DNA of 64,000 nucleotides from CADDYT01 sp035294125 (lineage in GTDB: Bacteria > Chloroflexota > Ktedonobacteria > Ktedonobacterales > Ktedonobacteraceae), in contig DATGLM010000011.1 in NCBI GenBank assembly GCA_035294125.1, forward strand, positions 14,847 through 78,846. Reading direction: 5' to 3'. A program made the translations under genes and the position numbers. The notes below the pieces were generated by a model. The model did no database searches and was not told the origin of the DNA. It saw only the letters and a list, made by a program, of their open reading frames with translations. Positions 8,039 through 16,450 of this stretch are shown here, one piece after another; the first letter of the stretch is position 1, and each line of letters opens with the position of its first letter.

Positions 8039-8062
8039 GGAATCCTTTTTGTGTGATATGAT
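8032..8062 (+). promoter_or_regulatory. tnsA: Probable tnsAB promoter overlapping a TnsB site
   Basis: An extended -10, TGATATGAT (TATGAT at 8057-8062), has TTGGCC at 8032-8037 as a possible -35, with a 19-base spacer. That -35 is the conserved end of the innermost TnsB-type site. Transposase binding would then block transcription; this is inference from overlap. Confidence 0.4.
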
Positions 8063-8154
8063 TTGATGGATAGGGAGAGACAGGTAACAGCTATTTTTTG
8101 AACAAATAAGCCTTCCCATACTCTTTGTGTGCTCTGCAAGAAGAGGAGTGCGCC

Positions 8155-10914
8155 GTGACGCTCAGCACAGAGGCATTTGAGCAGTGGTGTCAGCAGCTTG
8201 GCCTTTCAGACCAGGCCAAAGCGGCCATTACGCACATTCGCACTTCACCGCCGGCGCGTCATGTACAAAGTTCTGCTGGCAATGTGAGCGGAACCTACCC
8301 TTCCCTCAAAATGGGATGTGCGATCCAGTTTGAGAGCCACCGGGATGAACTGCCTTTCGTGTACCTGATGGACCATGATCCGCACGTGCTGGAGTTTTAC
8401 GATCAGCCCGCCGGCCAACTTAAATTGAAGTATCGCAACCGGGATGACACGCGAAACGTGACCGCCACGCATACGCCAGATTTTTTTGTTTTGCGCGAAG
8501 ATGGAGCGGGCTGGGTTGAATGCAAGATGGAAGAGAACCTGAAGCGGCAGGCGGTGAACATGCCTTTTCGCTACCAGCAGCGACCTGATGGCACCTGGTC
8601 CTGCCCACCAGGAGAAGCTGAAGCCTCGAAGTATGGTTTGACGTACCGGCTCTTTTCTTCGAGCGAGATTGATTGGACCTATTTCGAGAATCTGCGGTTT
8701 CTGGGCGATTACCTGCGCGGTTCTCCTCCCCCTGTGTCGCCGGACGTCACAGTAGCCATCCGTACCATGGTGCTGAGCCAGCCGGGGATTCGCCTGCTCA
8801 ATCTGATTACGGCACTGCACCGAGGCAAGGCCGATGATATCTACCAACTCATTTTGACCCATCAACTGTATGTCGATCTGCTGGCCGTTCGCTTGACCGA
8901 TTACGAGCATGTCCAGGTCTTCCTGGATCGCGAACAGGCCGAATCATATGCCACCCTCCAACCTACTGCCACATCTCTTCCGCGCCCATCGACCCTGCGG
9001 CTGGCCATCGGAGCGCCCATCATTCTGGATGGGAAGGCATGGATCATCTTCAATCCCGGAGCAACGGAAGTGCTGTTGCTTTCAGAGGACAAGCAGGTCA
9101 TGCCTGTGCCCAATGACGCTTTTGAAGAGCTGATCCGCAGTGGACGGCTGACAGGACTCAAAGAGACAGTCGCACCGCCGAAGTATGCAGAGGGACGCGA
9201 ACTGCTGGTTCAGGCAAGCCCGAAAGCGCTGGAGGAAGGGAACCGCCGGTACGCGATCATTACCGGGGCTGATCGAACGACGAAGACCCCTGCCCGCACG
9301 CTGAGGCGATGGCGAGCGCAATGGTCAGAGGCATTGGCGACCTTTGGCAATGGCCTCATCGGGCTGCTGCCACAGGTGAAGAAGCGAGGCAACCGGCGCT
9401 CCCGGTTGGATGAACGCACCGAGGCGCTGATCGATACCTTCATCGCCGAGCAGTACGAGACGCTCAAACAGCAGTCAAAGAAGGCCGTCTTTCTCCTGCT
9501 GCAACGGGAATGCGAGCGGCGCAAGATCCCCGCTCCCGGCTACACGACGTTTCTTGCTCGCCTGAAATCGCGCCCGCTGGTCGAGCAAACCCGTCAACGC
9601 CAGGGGCCGCGGGCCGCGGCTCAAGTTGAGGAGTGGTACTGGGAATTGGAACTGACCACGCCAAGATATGGATCGCGCCCCCTGGAAGTGGCCCACCTGG
9701 ACCATACCGAACTCGACATCGAACTGGTGAGCGCGCGCACGGGACGCCCTCTGGGGCGACCCTGGGTGACGTTTCTGACGGATGCCTTTTCTCGTCGCCT
9801 ACTGGCGGTGTATCTCACCTTTGATCCGCCTTCCTACCGTTCCTGTATGATGACCTTGCGTGAGTGCGTGAGTCGCTACGGGAGACTCCCTCAAACCCTC
9901 GTCGTCGACGGAGGTCCAGACTTCCGGAGCACCTACTTTGAGACGCTGGTGACCTACTACGGGTGTGAGAAGAAGACCCGTCCTGGAGCCAAACCCCGCT
10001 ATCGGTCAGTGATCGAGCGCCTGTTTGGGACGGCCAACACGCAGTTTGTCCACAACCTGACGGGCAATACTCAGATCATGAAACAGGTCCGCCAGGTGAC
10101 GAAATCTATCGCGCCGCGCGAACAAGCCGTCTGGACCCTGGGAGACCTGTACGCCTACCTGTGTATCTGGGCCTACGAGGTCTATGATCAGCAGATCCAT
10201 CCGGCGTTGGGAATGAGCCCGCGTGATGCTTTCGCGATGGGCATGACGCTTGGAGGATCGCGCGAGCATCTCAAGGCGCTCTACGATGACGATTTTCGCT
10301 ACGTCTCGTTAGCGAGTACGCGCAAGCAAACGGCGCAAGTCAGGTCGGGACGGGGGGTCAAGATCAATTACGTCTATTACTACGCGAAAGCCTTGGATGT
10401 GCGTGAGGTCCACAACAAGCAAGTGCCCGTGCGGTACGACCCGTTCGACCTGGGCACAGCGTATGCCTACGTGCAGGGGCGCTGGGTGCAGGCTCGCTCC
10501 GAACATTACCTGCAACTGCGCGGCCACACGGAGCGTGAACGAGAGCTTGCCAGCGCAGAACTGCACCAGCAGCATCGGAGGCACACACGCGATGCTGCGA
10601 TCACGGCGAAGCGCCTGGCCGATTTTTTGGCTGACCTCTCCGGCCACGATGCCGTGCTTCGTCAGCACTGGCAAGACGCCGAAGCCCGTGATGTCTTCGC
10701 CCAGATGGAGGATTCCCAGGTGCTCGTCTCTCACTCCGAGGATCAGGAGGAGCGTGTGCCTGTGCTTACTCTCGTTCACTCGGAGTCCTCGCCTGAGCAA
10801 ACCGATCCGCTTGTCCCCAAAAACAGGAACGGTCGAAAGTCGCAAGGAGCCGTGATCATCGAGGACGATGCAGACCTGGAGGATCTCGACGAGTATGAGG
10901 AGTTTCACGAATGA
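8155..10914 (+). CDS. tnsAB: TnsA-TnsB fusion transposase
   Basis: A protein of 919 residues from GTG 8155, chosen for AAGAGGAG six bases upstream. Residues 40-130 are a TnsA endonuclease: FESHRDELPFVYLMDHDP (E60), HTPDFFV (D109) and VECK (E122, K124) fit the E-D-Q/E-K active site that cuts the 5' ends. After a helical linker the TnsB part carries the DDE site at D516 (AHLDHTELDIE), D585 (LVVDGGPDF) and E621 (SVIERLFG). The D-to-E gap of 35 residues is canonical. The C-terminal 150 residues are acidic and probably contact TnsC. Fusion would yield cut-and-paste rather than copy-in transposition. The stop overlaps the tnsC start by ATGA. Separate TnsA and TnsB proteins are the Tn7 norm; fusions occur in several Tn7-like branches. 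Confidence 0.93.
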   Translation: MTLSTEAFEQWCQQLGLSDQAKAAITHIRTSPPARHVQSSAGNVSGTYPSLKMGCAIQFESHRDELPFVYLMDHDPHVLEFYDQPAGQLKLKYRNRDDTRNVTATHTPDFFVLREDGAGWVECKMEENLKRQAVNMPFRYQQRPDGTWSCPPGEAEASKYGLTYRLFSSSEIDWTYFENLRFLGDYLRGSPPPVSPDVTVAIRTMVLSQPGIRLLNLITALHRGKADDIYQLILTHQLYVDLLAVRLTDYEHVQVFLDREQAESYATLQPTATSLPRPSTLRLAIGAPIILDGKAWIIFNPGATEVLLLSEDKQVMPVPNDAFEELIRSGRLTGLKETVAPPKYAEGRELLVQASPKALEEGNRRYAIITGADRTTKTPARTLRRWRAQWSEALATFGNGLIGLLPQVKKRGNRRSRLDERTEALIDTFIAEQYETLKQQSKKAVFLLLQRECERRKIPAPGYTTFLARLKSRPLVEQTRQRQGPRAAAQVEEWYWELELTTPRYGSRPLEVAHLDHTELDIELVSARTGRPLGRPWVTFLTDAFSRRLLAVYLTFDPPSYRSCMMTLRECVSRYGRLPQTLVVDGGPDFRSTYFETLVTYYGCEKKTRPGAKPRYRSVIERLFGTANTQFVHNLTGNTQIMKQVRQVTKSIAPREQAVWTLGDLYAYLCIWAYEVYDQQIHPALGMSPRDAFAMGMTLGGSREHLKALYDDDFRYVSLASTRKQTAQVRSGRGVKINYVYYYAKALDVREVHNKQVPVRYDPFDLGTAYAYVQGRWVQARSEHYLQLRGHTERERELASAELHQQHRRHTRDAAITAKRLADFLADLSGHDAVLRQHWQDAEARDVFAQMEDSQVLVSHSEDQEERVPVLTLVHSESSPEQTDPLVPKNRNGRKSQGAVIIEDDADLEDLDEYEEFHE

Positions 10915-12110
10915 CACAGGAAGCAGAGCGGAACCTCAAACAGAGTTTTCCGCGTGAATTACTCGACCAACCTCCCTCGGCCCGCCTCAGCTATTTCAAG
11001 GCATATACCGTCGCGCATCCGTTCCTGGAGCGAGCAGACGAGCAGGTGCGCAGCGCGCTGCGTGAACCGGGAGGGGCCTTGTTACTGTTCATCATCGGAC
11101 CGACAGGCGTAGGCAAAACGACCCTGTTGACCTTCATCGAACAGCGTTTGCTGAAGCTTGCCCAGGATCAGCTTTCACACGACCCAGATTACGTGCCGGT
11201 CATTAAGCTGGATGCCATGGCTCCTTCAGCCCGGCAGTTCCGCTGGCCCGATTTCTACACGCGCGCGCTGATGGCGGTCTCTGAGCCGCTCATTGACTAC
11301 AAAGTGGAAAGAGGAGCTGTTCTGCCAGTCTTTAATGAAAGGATGGGCAGGCATGTACCACCTCGTTTGGTTGGGGATGCTGCCGCCCTGCAGCGATCCT
11401 GGGAACAGGTGCTCAAATATCGGCGACCAGAGGCCATCCTGATCGATGAAGCCCAACACTTTGCCAAAACGGCAGGCGGCACGCGGCTGGAAGATCAGCT
11501 CGACCATGTGAAATCGCTGGCGATTGCCACGCGCACGGTTCACATCCTGGCAGGAACCTACGATCTCTTGCTCTTCCGTAACTTGAATGCCCAACTCTCC
11601 CGTCGCAGTATTGATGTGCATTTTCCTCGGTATGACGCCACCAAGCCAGAGGAGCGCAAAGCGTTTCAACGAACACTGCTGACGTTCCAGCGGCATCTTC
11701 CGCTGGAACAAGCGCCTGACCTGGTGCATCAGTGGAAGACCTGCTACGCGCACACCATTGGCTGTATCGGCTTGCTCAAAGATTGGCTGACCACAGCCCT
11801 TGCCGAAGCCGTAGAAACAGGGGCCACGACCATTTCTCCCAGTCTCTTCGCTGCTCATGCTCCCTCAATTGACCGCTGCAACCAGATGATTACGGATATT
11901 GAAGAGGGAGAAAACGCGCTGCGTGCAGACCCGGAAGCCACAGAGAAACTGTTGGCACGCCTGGGCTTAGGCCCGCGAAGAACCCGAGAGAAGCCAACCG
12001 ACCAAGAAGGAGAACAGTCTGCGCCCGCGGCACCGTCGCGCCGCAGACGTGTAGGGCAACGCAACCCGACGCGTGATGCGGTCAAGAAAGAGGTGGAAAC
12101 CGATGGGTAA
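10911..12110 (+). CDS. tnsC: TnsC-type AAA+ ATPase
   Basis: A protein of 399 residues. Walker A is GPTGVGKTT at 63-71 and Walker B is ILIDEAQHF with D179-E180. A sensor-like GTYDLLLFRNL (about 212) and an arginine-rich ARLGLGPRRTREKP tail follow. TnsC forms ATP-dependent filaments on target DNA and links the TniQ/TnsD selector to the transposase. It starts at ATG 10911, overlapping the tnsAB stop (ATGA), and its last bases overlap the tniQ start, so the three genes are translationally coupled. The basic C-terminus after residue 340 may bind DNA or TnsB. No alternative family fits as well. Confidence 0.9.
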   Translation: MTQEAERNLKQSFPRELLDQPPSARLSYFKAYTVAHPFLERADEQVRSALREPGGALLLFIIGPTGVGKTTLLTFIEQRLLKLAQDQLSHDPDYVPVIKLDAMAPSARQFRWPDFYTRALMAVSEPLIDYKVERGAVLPVFNERMGRHVPPRLVGDAAALQRSWEQVLKYRRPEAILIDEAQHFAKTAGGTRLEDQLDHVKSLAIATRTVHILAGTYDLLLFRNLNAQLSRRSIDVHFPRYDATKPEERKAFQRTLLTFQRHLPLEQAPDLVHQWKTCYAHTIGCIGLLKDWLTTALAEAVETGATTISPSLFAAHAPSIDRCNQMITDIEEGENALRADPEATEKLLARLGLGPRRTREKPTDQEGEQSAPAAPSRRRRVGQRNPTRDAVKKEVETDG

Positions 12111-13494
12111 CACACAGCTTGCGGAGTTTCCCTGGTGGCAGTTGACAACCATCGCCTTGCCAGAACGCAGTACGCTCTACGCGCCAGCACCAATTGGCGT
12201 GGGAACCGCTGAATGTGAAAGCCTGACCAGTTACCTTGCCCGCCTGGCCGAGGCGCATTGTGTCTACCCAGGCGTGCTGCTCCAGCAGATGCTGGTTCCT
12301 CTCATGAAAGAACTGGAGTCGCAAACGAGTGGGGATCTCGAACATCCCTTGTGGAGACGCGATGGGAGCGGGTCGCATTTGGTCAATGTGACCAGCCCTC
12401 GCGCACGTGCGGCTCTAGATGCCCTTGAAAGGCTCACACTGCGCACGGATTTGGGCAGTCTTGCGCTTTTCGCGTTAACAGAGGTCCTACCGATTCGAGG
12501 ATTAACTCGGCAGACCTTAGCCTGGTGCCCGCTCTGTTACGAAGAATGGCAGATGCTGTATGATCCCCTCCTGTGGACGTTTCGGGAAATCACCACCTGT
12601 ACGCATCATGGGGTGCGTTTGCAGACGCATTGTCCTCATTGCGCCAGATCGCTTCCTCACCTGACCTGGCGCTCGCGGCCAGGATACTGTGCGTTTTGTT
12701 CCGGTGCGCTGTTCGTCAAACAAGAAGATGGTGTGCAGACCGTGGCCGTTGATTCTCATGAGTTCGCCTGGCAGCAATGGGTCTCTCATGCCCTGGGAGG
12801 AGTGATCGCGCGGCTTGCTGAGATCAGGGTTGCGCCAAAACGAGAAAGGATTCGCCAGGTGGTGAGCGATGCAGTAGAACGATTGGCAGACGGAAATATT
12901 GCCACATTTGTCCACTTGCTTGGCTTGCCAACGAACACAGTGAAGAATTGGTGTCAGGGCAAGCGGATACCAGAACTAGGTATGCTCTTACGGCTCTGTT
13001 ACCGATTAGATCTCTCGTTGTGTGAGGTGCTGCTTCAGGAAGAGGAAAGGCTTCAACCGTCTCTGAGAGATCCGGTGCCACCAGCGCTCTTTCCGTCCAG
13101 GAAACGAACCGCGATCAACAAGGAGAGTATTGCTCATCAGTTGGAACAAGCAGCGAGGAGAGCCGAAAATCCTCCTCCCTCACTGAAAGAGGTAGGCCAG
13201 CAGCTCGGCTATCAGCCAACCACCTTGTACAAAATCAATCGGGCTGCCTGTCATGCCATTGCTGAGCGCTACACCGCATATCGCCGAGAGCTTCGGGAAA
13301 AACGGCTGCAAGGATATCGCGAAGAGATCCGGCGGATTGCCTTGTACCTTCAGGCAGAGCAGGTTGCGCTGACGCAGCGGCATATCGCTCGGTATCTCGT
13401 GCAACCGGCCATTTTGCGCGATCCGGAAGTACGTGAACTCCTGCGAGAAGTCTGTCGTGAGCTAGAGATCAGCAATGGAGAAAAGCTACGATGA
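12103..13494 (+). CDS. tniQ: TniQ/TnsD-family target selector
   Basis: A protein of 463 residues from ATG 12103 (AGAGGTGG upstream). The TniQ pattern begins at ECESLTSYLARLAEAHCV (38-54). A zinc-finger block follows: CPLC (142-145), CTHHG (166-170), HCPHC (176-180) and CAFC (196-199). Residues 261-313 look like an XRE-type helix-turn-helix. Residues 358-400 (SLKEVGQQLGYQPTTLYKIN, then AIAERYTAYRREL) are the TnsD-type DNA-reading repeat. It is longer than CRISPR-associated TniQ and carries its own DNA-binding domains, which points to direct recognition of an attachment sequence. It overlaps tnsC by 8 bp and the next gene by ATGA. The target site is not known; the insertion lies 41 bp after a methyltransferase stop. 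Confidence 0.9.
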   Translation: MGNTQLAEFPWWQLTTIALPERSTLYAPAPIGVGTAECESLTSYLARLAEAHCVYPGVLLQQMLVPLMKELESQTSGDLEHPLWRRDGSGSHLVNVTSPRARAALDALERLTLRTDLGSLALFALTEVLPIRGLTRQTLAWCPLCYEEWQMLYDPLLWTFREITTCTHHGVRLQTHCPHCARSLPHLTWRSRPGYCAFCSGALFVKQEDGVQTVAVDSHEFAWQQWVSHALGGVIARLAEIRVAPKRERIRQVVSDAVERLADGNIATFVHLLGLPTNTVKNWCQGKRIPELGMLLRLCYRLDLSLCEVLLQEEERLQPSLRDPVPPALFPSRKRTAINKESIAHQLEQAARRAENPPPSLKEVGQQLGYQPTTLYKINRAACHAIAERYTAYRRELREKRLQGYREEIRRIALYLQAEQVALTQRHIARYLVQPAILRDPEVRELLREVCRELEISNGEKLR

Positions 13495-14807
13495 ACAAGT
13501 ATGTTCGCAAGCTCTTCGGAATCATGTTTCAGAGTCAGCCAACACGGCAGATCGTTCATATCCAACCGCAACACTCACCCACATCTCCTGAAGAATGGCG
13601 TCAGTATTGGCAAGCGAAGGGCTTTCCGTGGAGAACGGAACCAGAGATTGACGCGAAGCGCCAGGAAGAATTGAGCAAGCGACGGGCTGTCGCTCCTGAT
13701 TTTGAAAAAGGAATATACCCGTTTAAAGGGGTGAAACTGAGCCGTTCTGATGTAGAGTGGCTCTTAGCGACGCATGAGGACAAACTTGAGCCATCAGATT
13801 GGGAGTATGATCGGTATGCGGGTCTTGATTTGCGTGGTGCTAATTTGAGCCAGGTTGATTTACACGGATTGCCATTAGCTCACCTTTATGGCGGTCTACG
13901 TCGGGAGCAATGGGATGCGGCAACTGTAGAGCAACGCGACATGGCAGGGATACACTTGGAAGGGGCTATCCTGAGAGAGGCTCATTTGGAAGGAGCGTAT
14001 CTCAAAAATGCGCATTTGGAGAAAGCAGACCTTACATTTGCACATTTGGAGTACGCACATCTGGCAAATGCTCACTTAGAAGGCGCCGATCTCTTCAGAG
14101 CTCACTTGGAAGGGGCGCGTCTCAGAGGAACGAACCTAGCTGGTGCTTATTTACAATTAGCTTATTTTGATCATGCGACAGTACTCGACAATGCTATTCT
14201 TGGAGATGAGACGCATGGATTTGTTTCAGTAATCGATGCGCGTTGGGGCGCTGTTAATCTTTCAGTAATCGATTGGAAAGCAGTGAAAATGCTTGGTGAG
14301 GAAAGTAGGGTCAGGCAAAGTAATACAAAAATCAAGCAAGCAGATTGGGAGTATGATGAAGCTGCCCGAGCAAATCGACAACTTGCTGTCGTTCTGCAAA
14401 ACCAAGGACTGAATGAAGATGCTGCGCGTTTTGCCTACCGTGCCCAAATCCTACAGCGGAAAGTGCTGTGGAAACAGCATGATTTCGGGAAATGGCTGTT
14501 TTCTATGTTGCTAGCTCTACTAGCGGGATATGGCTACCGCATGGGGCGTATTCTTGTTGCTTATTTGATTATTGTGCTGCTCTGTGCTGGAGCCTACTTC
14601 GTGCTAGGCATGTACTACCAGCCGCATTTGTCATTCCTTGAGGCTGTGCTGACCAGTGTTACAGCGTTTCACGGGAGGGTCTTTTCAGAGCCTTTTCTTC
14701 GCCCCGGTGAGCCTCAGCAGTGGGTTACAGCATTTGAAGCGATTGCCGGACTTGTCATTGAGGGAGTGTTTATTGCTATGCTCACTCAGAAGTTCTTCGG
14801 CAAGTAG
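13491..14807 (+). CDS. Pentapeptide-repeat protein with two-TM ion-channel-like domain
   Basis: A protein of 438 residues whose ATG overlaps the tniQ stop (ATGA), so it is translated with the transposition genes. Residues 100-240 hold about 15 pentapeptide repeats, mostly of the form A-H/D-L-E-G (AHLEGAYLKNAHLEKADL); the DNA itself is repetitive there (13960-14150). The C-terminal 130 residues have the layout of a two-TM channel (Ion_trans_2): a hydrophobic segment at about 330-365, a re-entrant-like LSFLEAVLTSVTAF (about 378-391) and a last segment LVIEGVFIAMLTQKFFG. The K+ filter TVGYG is not present, so ion selectivity cannot be claimed. It is the only cargo gene of the transposon. Its role (defence, host benefit or control of transposition) is unknown. 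Confidence 0.85.
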   Translation: MNKYVRKLFGIMFQSQPTRQIVHIQPQHSPTSPEEWRQYWQAKGFPWRTEPEIDAKRQEELSKRRAVAPDFEKGIYPFKGVKLSRSDVEWLLATHEDKLEPSDWEYDRYAGLDLRGANLSQVDLHGLPLAHLYGGLRREQWDAATVEQRDMAGIHLEGAILREAHLEGAYLKNAHLEKADLTFAHLEYAHLANAHLEGADLFRAHLEGARLRGTNLAGAYLQLAYFDHATVLDNAILGDETHGFVSVIDARWGAVNLSVIDWKAVKMLGEESRVRQSNTKIKQADWEYDEAARANRQLAVVLQNQGLNEDAARFAYRAQILQRKVLWKQHDFGKWLFSMLLALLAGYGYRMGRILVAYLIIVLLCAGAYFVLGMYYQPHLSFLEAVLTSVTAFHGRVFSEPFLRPGEPQQWVTAFEAIAGLVIEGVFIAMLTQKFFGK

Positions 14808-14850
14808 TTGATGGCAGGAGAATGCAGGTGTAAATCCGTTGGGGAATCTT

Positions 14851-14901
14851 CCAAAAACGGCATATCTTGGCCGCAGCGGCCAAATTATGGTGTTAGTCAC
14901 A
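14851..14901. promoter_or_regulatory. Transposon right end with head-to-head TnsB-type sites
   Basis: Site 14858-14873 (CGGCATATCTTGGCCG) faces site 14877-14892 (CGGCCAAATTATGGTG, reverse orientation) across CAG. The end finishes GTTAGTCACA at 14901. Interval 14851-14873 is a perfect 23-bp copy of 7929-7951. Opposed sites differ from the tandem sites of the classical Tn7 right end. Confidence 0.8.
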
Positions 14902-14906
14902 AAAGG
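14902..14906. repeat. Target site duplication, right copy (AAAGG)
   Basis: The five bases after the ACA end match 7899-7903 exactly. Joining the flanks gives the uninterrupted site GGCAAAAGGCAAAAATG. A 13-bp inverted repeat (AAGGAAGTTGAGT, with its complement at 14989-15001) lies just beyond; the rest of 14907-15096 shows no gene. Confidence 0.85.
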
Positions 14907-15096
14907 CAAAAATGAAGGAAGTTGAGTAGGGGGTAAAGGGCATGGATAGGATTCATTGTGACTCAGCCGGGTCACAGCGAGATTGCTGACTCAACTTCCT
15001 TACCTTTAGTGTACGAAATGGACCAACAAGCGAGCGTCGTTGAGGTGTTCCGGGCAAGAAGCCGCCATTAAGGAAGCCCTTTGACATGGCTTGCCG

Positions 15097-15161
15097 TAAA
15101 AAGACCTTTTCGCATGTCATTCTTCGCGCAGAGAAGAATGACATGCGAAAAGGTCTTTTTA
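15097..15161. terminator. Long perfect hairpin, GTCATTCT family
   Basis: The arms 15097-15124 and 15134-15161 are perfect 28-bp complements around a 9-base loop. The outer bases are TAAAAAGACC/GGTCTTTTTA, giving a U-tract in either direction. It lies 20 bp beyond the stop of the rhomboid gene at 15182, so it can end that transcript and also transcripts leaving the transposon. The inner stem carries GTCATTCT/AGAATGAC. Confidence 0.7.
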
Positions 15162-15181
15162 GCGGGATGTTATAAGCAATA

Positions 15182-16450
15182 TTATATCCTGCGGCGAGGC
15201 CTCAGCCGGGGCATGAGGATGAGACCGAGGATGATACCCGCAATGAGGCCGCCGATGTGATCCTGGATGCCGATGCCGGTCTGCGAGAAATCCCAGAAAA
15301 TGTTGATGGCGAGCCAGAAAACCCACTGGCCGATGAGGGCTCCTCCAAGCACACGCCTGTTGGCGAAGAAGAAGACGCCGAGCGCGCCGAAGACGCCGAA
15401 GATGGCACCGGATGCACCTGCTGCGGCTATATCTGGTCCTCCCAGCAGTGTTGGAAGCAGTGTCGCGATGCCCCCGATAATGCCAGCGCCGAAGTAGATG
15501 ACCAGGTAGCGCCATTTCCCGAAGAAGACTTCGACGGCGGGGCCGATGAAGAACAGCGAGAGCATGTTCAGGCCGATGTGCAGGATATTGAGGTGCGCGA
15601 ACATGGCGGTGAAGATGCGCCAGAATTGGCCGTCTCGCAGAATTGCCAGGTTATCCTGAGCCATAAGGTTGAAGAGAGGTGTCGATGTAACATCCATCAC
15701 ATTCTGACTCTGGATAGCCATGATGATGAAAATGATCACGTTGATGGCGATGAGGGTGTAAGTGACGATGCGCGGGCGCTGGCTGAGGGCGAAGCGCGTG
15801 CGGATCACCTGCCGCTGCATGACGTTGGGGCGAGACCAGGTCGGCACGGGTTCTGCGCCTGGAGCGCCTCTTGTCCCTGCTGCACCTGTCTGCGAAGGGG
15901 AGGTGTATGGCTCGTTGGGCTGCGCCGTTCCAGCACCATTGGATGAGCCAACTCCTCTGTAGCCCGAAGGCGCGTTTTCGAGCGGCGGGAAATCGTTGTC
16001 GAAGTGGCCGCCGTAGGAGAGACGGGCGGCGCGAGCGCGGGCCAGTTGCGCATCGTAATCGTGGCCGGTGGCGCGCAGCAGGTAGGAGCGCAGGGCGTGG
16101 GCGTAGGCCATGCCGGGGTCCTGGCTGATTACCGTGTCAACGTCCTGCAAGGCGCGGTCATAGCGGCGATCCAGCAGGTTGAGCAGCGCCTTTGCCATCG
16201 TGCTTTCGACACCACCCTGTGGCTGCAACTCCTCTACTTTCCGTGCCGCCATGTAGACAACACCGTAGGAGCCGAGCGCGAGATTGGCTTCGGCCAGCCC
16301 GAGATGCACCATCGGGTTGTTTGGCTCAATCTGCGCAGCGTGGGCGTAAGCGATGGCAGATTCGCGGGCCTGCCCCTGCGCCAGCGCCAGTTTGCCCTGT
16401 TCAAGGTATGCCTGTATATCAGTTTGTGCTTCCAAAGAATTATCCTCCAC
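15182..16450 (-). CDS. Rhomboid-family intramembrane protease with N-terminal TPR region
   Basis: A protein of 422 residues. Residues 10-145 form TPR-type helices (LEQGKLALAQGQARESAIAY). A Pro/Ser/Gly linker follows and then a polytopic domain from about 228. The catalytic dyad is Ser347 in AGASGAIFG and His398 in QDHIGGLIAG; the HxxxN-type HIGLN (in LHIGLNMLSLF) is also present. All rhomboid signatures are intact, so cleavage of transmembrane substrates is expected. The TPR part probably recruits substrates or partners. Its start overlaps the end of the second rhomboid by 11 bp, so they form a two-gene operon. The terminator-like hairpin at 15097-15161 follows the stop. Confidence 0.9.
   Translation of the reverse strand: MEDNSLEAQTDIQAYLEQGKLALAQGQARESAIAYAHAAQIEPNNPMVHLGLAEANLALGSYGVVYMAARKVEELQPQGGVESTMAKALLNLLDRRYDRALQDVDTVISQDPGMAYAHALRSYLLRATGHDYDAQLARARAARLSYGGHFDNDFPPLENAPSGYRGVGSSNGAGTAQPNEPYTSPSQTGAAGTRGAPGAEPVPTWSRPNVMQRQVIRTRFALSQRPRIVTYTLIAINVIIFIIMAIQSQNVMDVTSTPLFNLMAQDNLAILRDGQFWRIFTAMFAHLNILHIGLNMLSLFFIGPAVEVFFGKWRYLVIYFGAGIIGGIATLLPTLLGGPDIAAAGASGAIFGVFGALGVFFFANRRVLGGALIGQWVFWLAINIFWDFSQTGIGIQDHIGGLIAGIILGLILMPRLRPRRRI

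Larger units (their letters stand above)
7904..14901 (+). mobile_element. Complete Tn7-like transposon (6,998 bp)
   Basis: The ends are 5'-TGT and ACA-3', in a 25-bp imperfect terminal inverted repeat with 19 of 25 matches between 7904-7928 and 14877-14901. It is flanked by a 5-bp AAAGG duplication. Four genes fill it, all on the plus strand with overlapping stops and starts: tnsAB (fused), tnsC, tniQ/tnsD and a pentapeptide-repeat channel protein. The ends carry several 16-bp TnsB-type sites. No CRISPR array, Cas gene or TnsE is present, so RNA-guided transposition is not indicated. Every reading frame is intact and the target duplication is perfect, so the insertion looks recent. Confidence 0.92.

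Noticed and set aside
7863..8040. Regularly spaced 16-bp repeats that could suggest a CRISPR array
   Set aside because: Only four copies with unequal spacing (23, 57 and 30 bp between starts), at a transposon end, with no Cas genes; they fit transposase sites.
8155..13494. CRISPR-associated transposon (CAST)
   Set aside because: No Cas gene, array or short TniQ; the TniQ here is 463 residues with its own DNA-binding domains.
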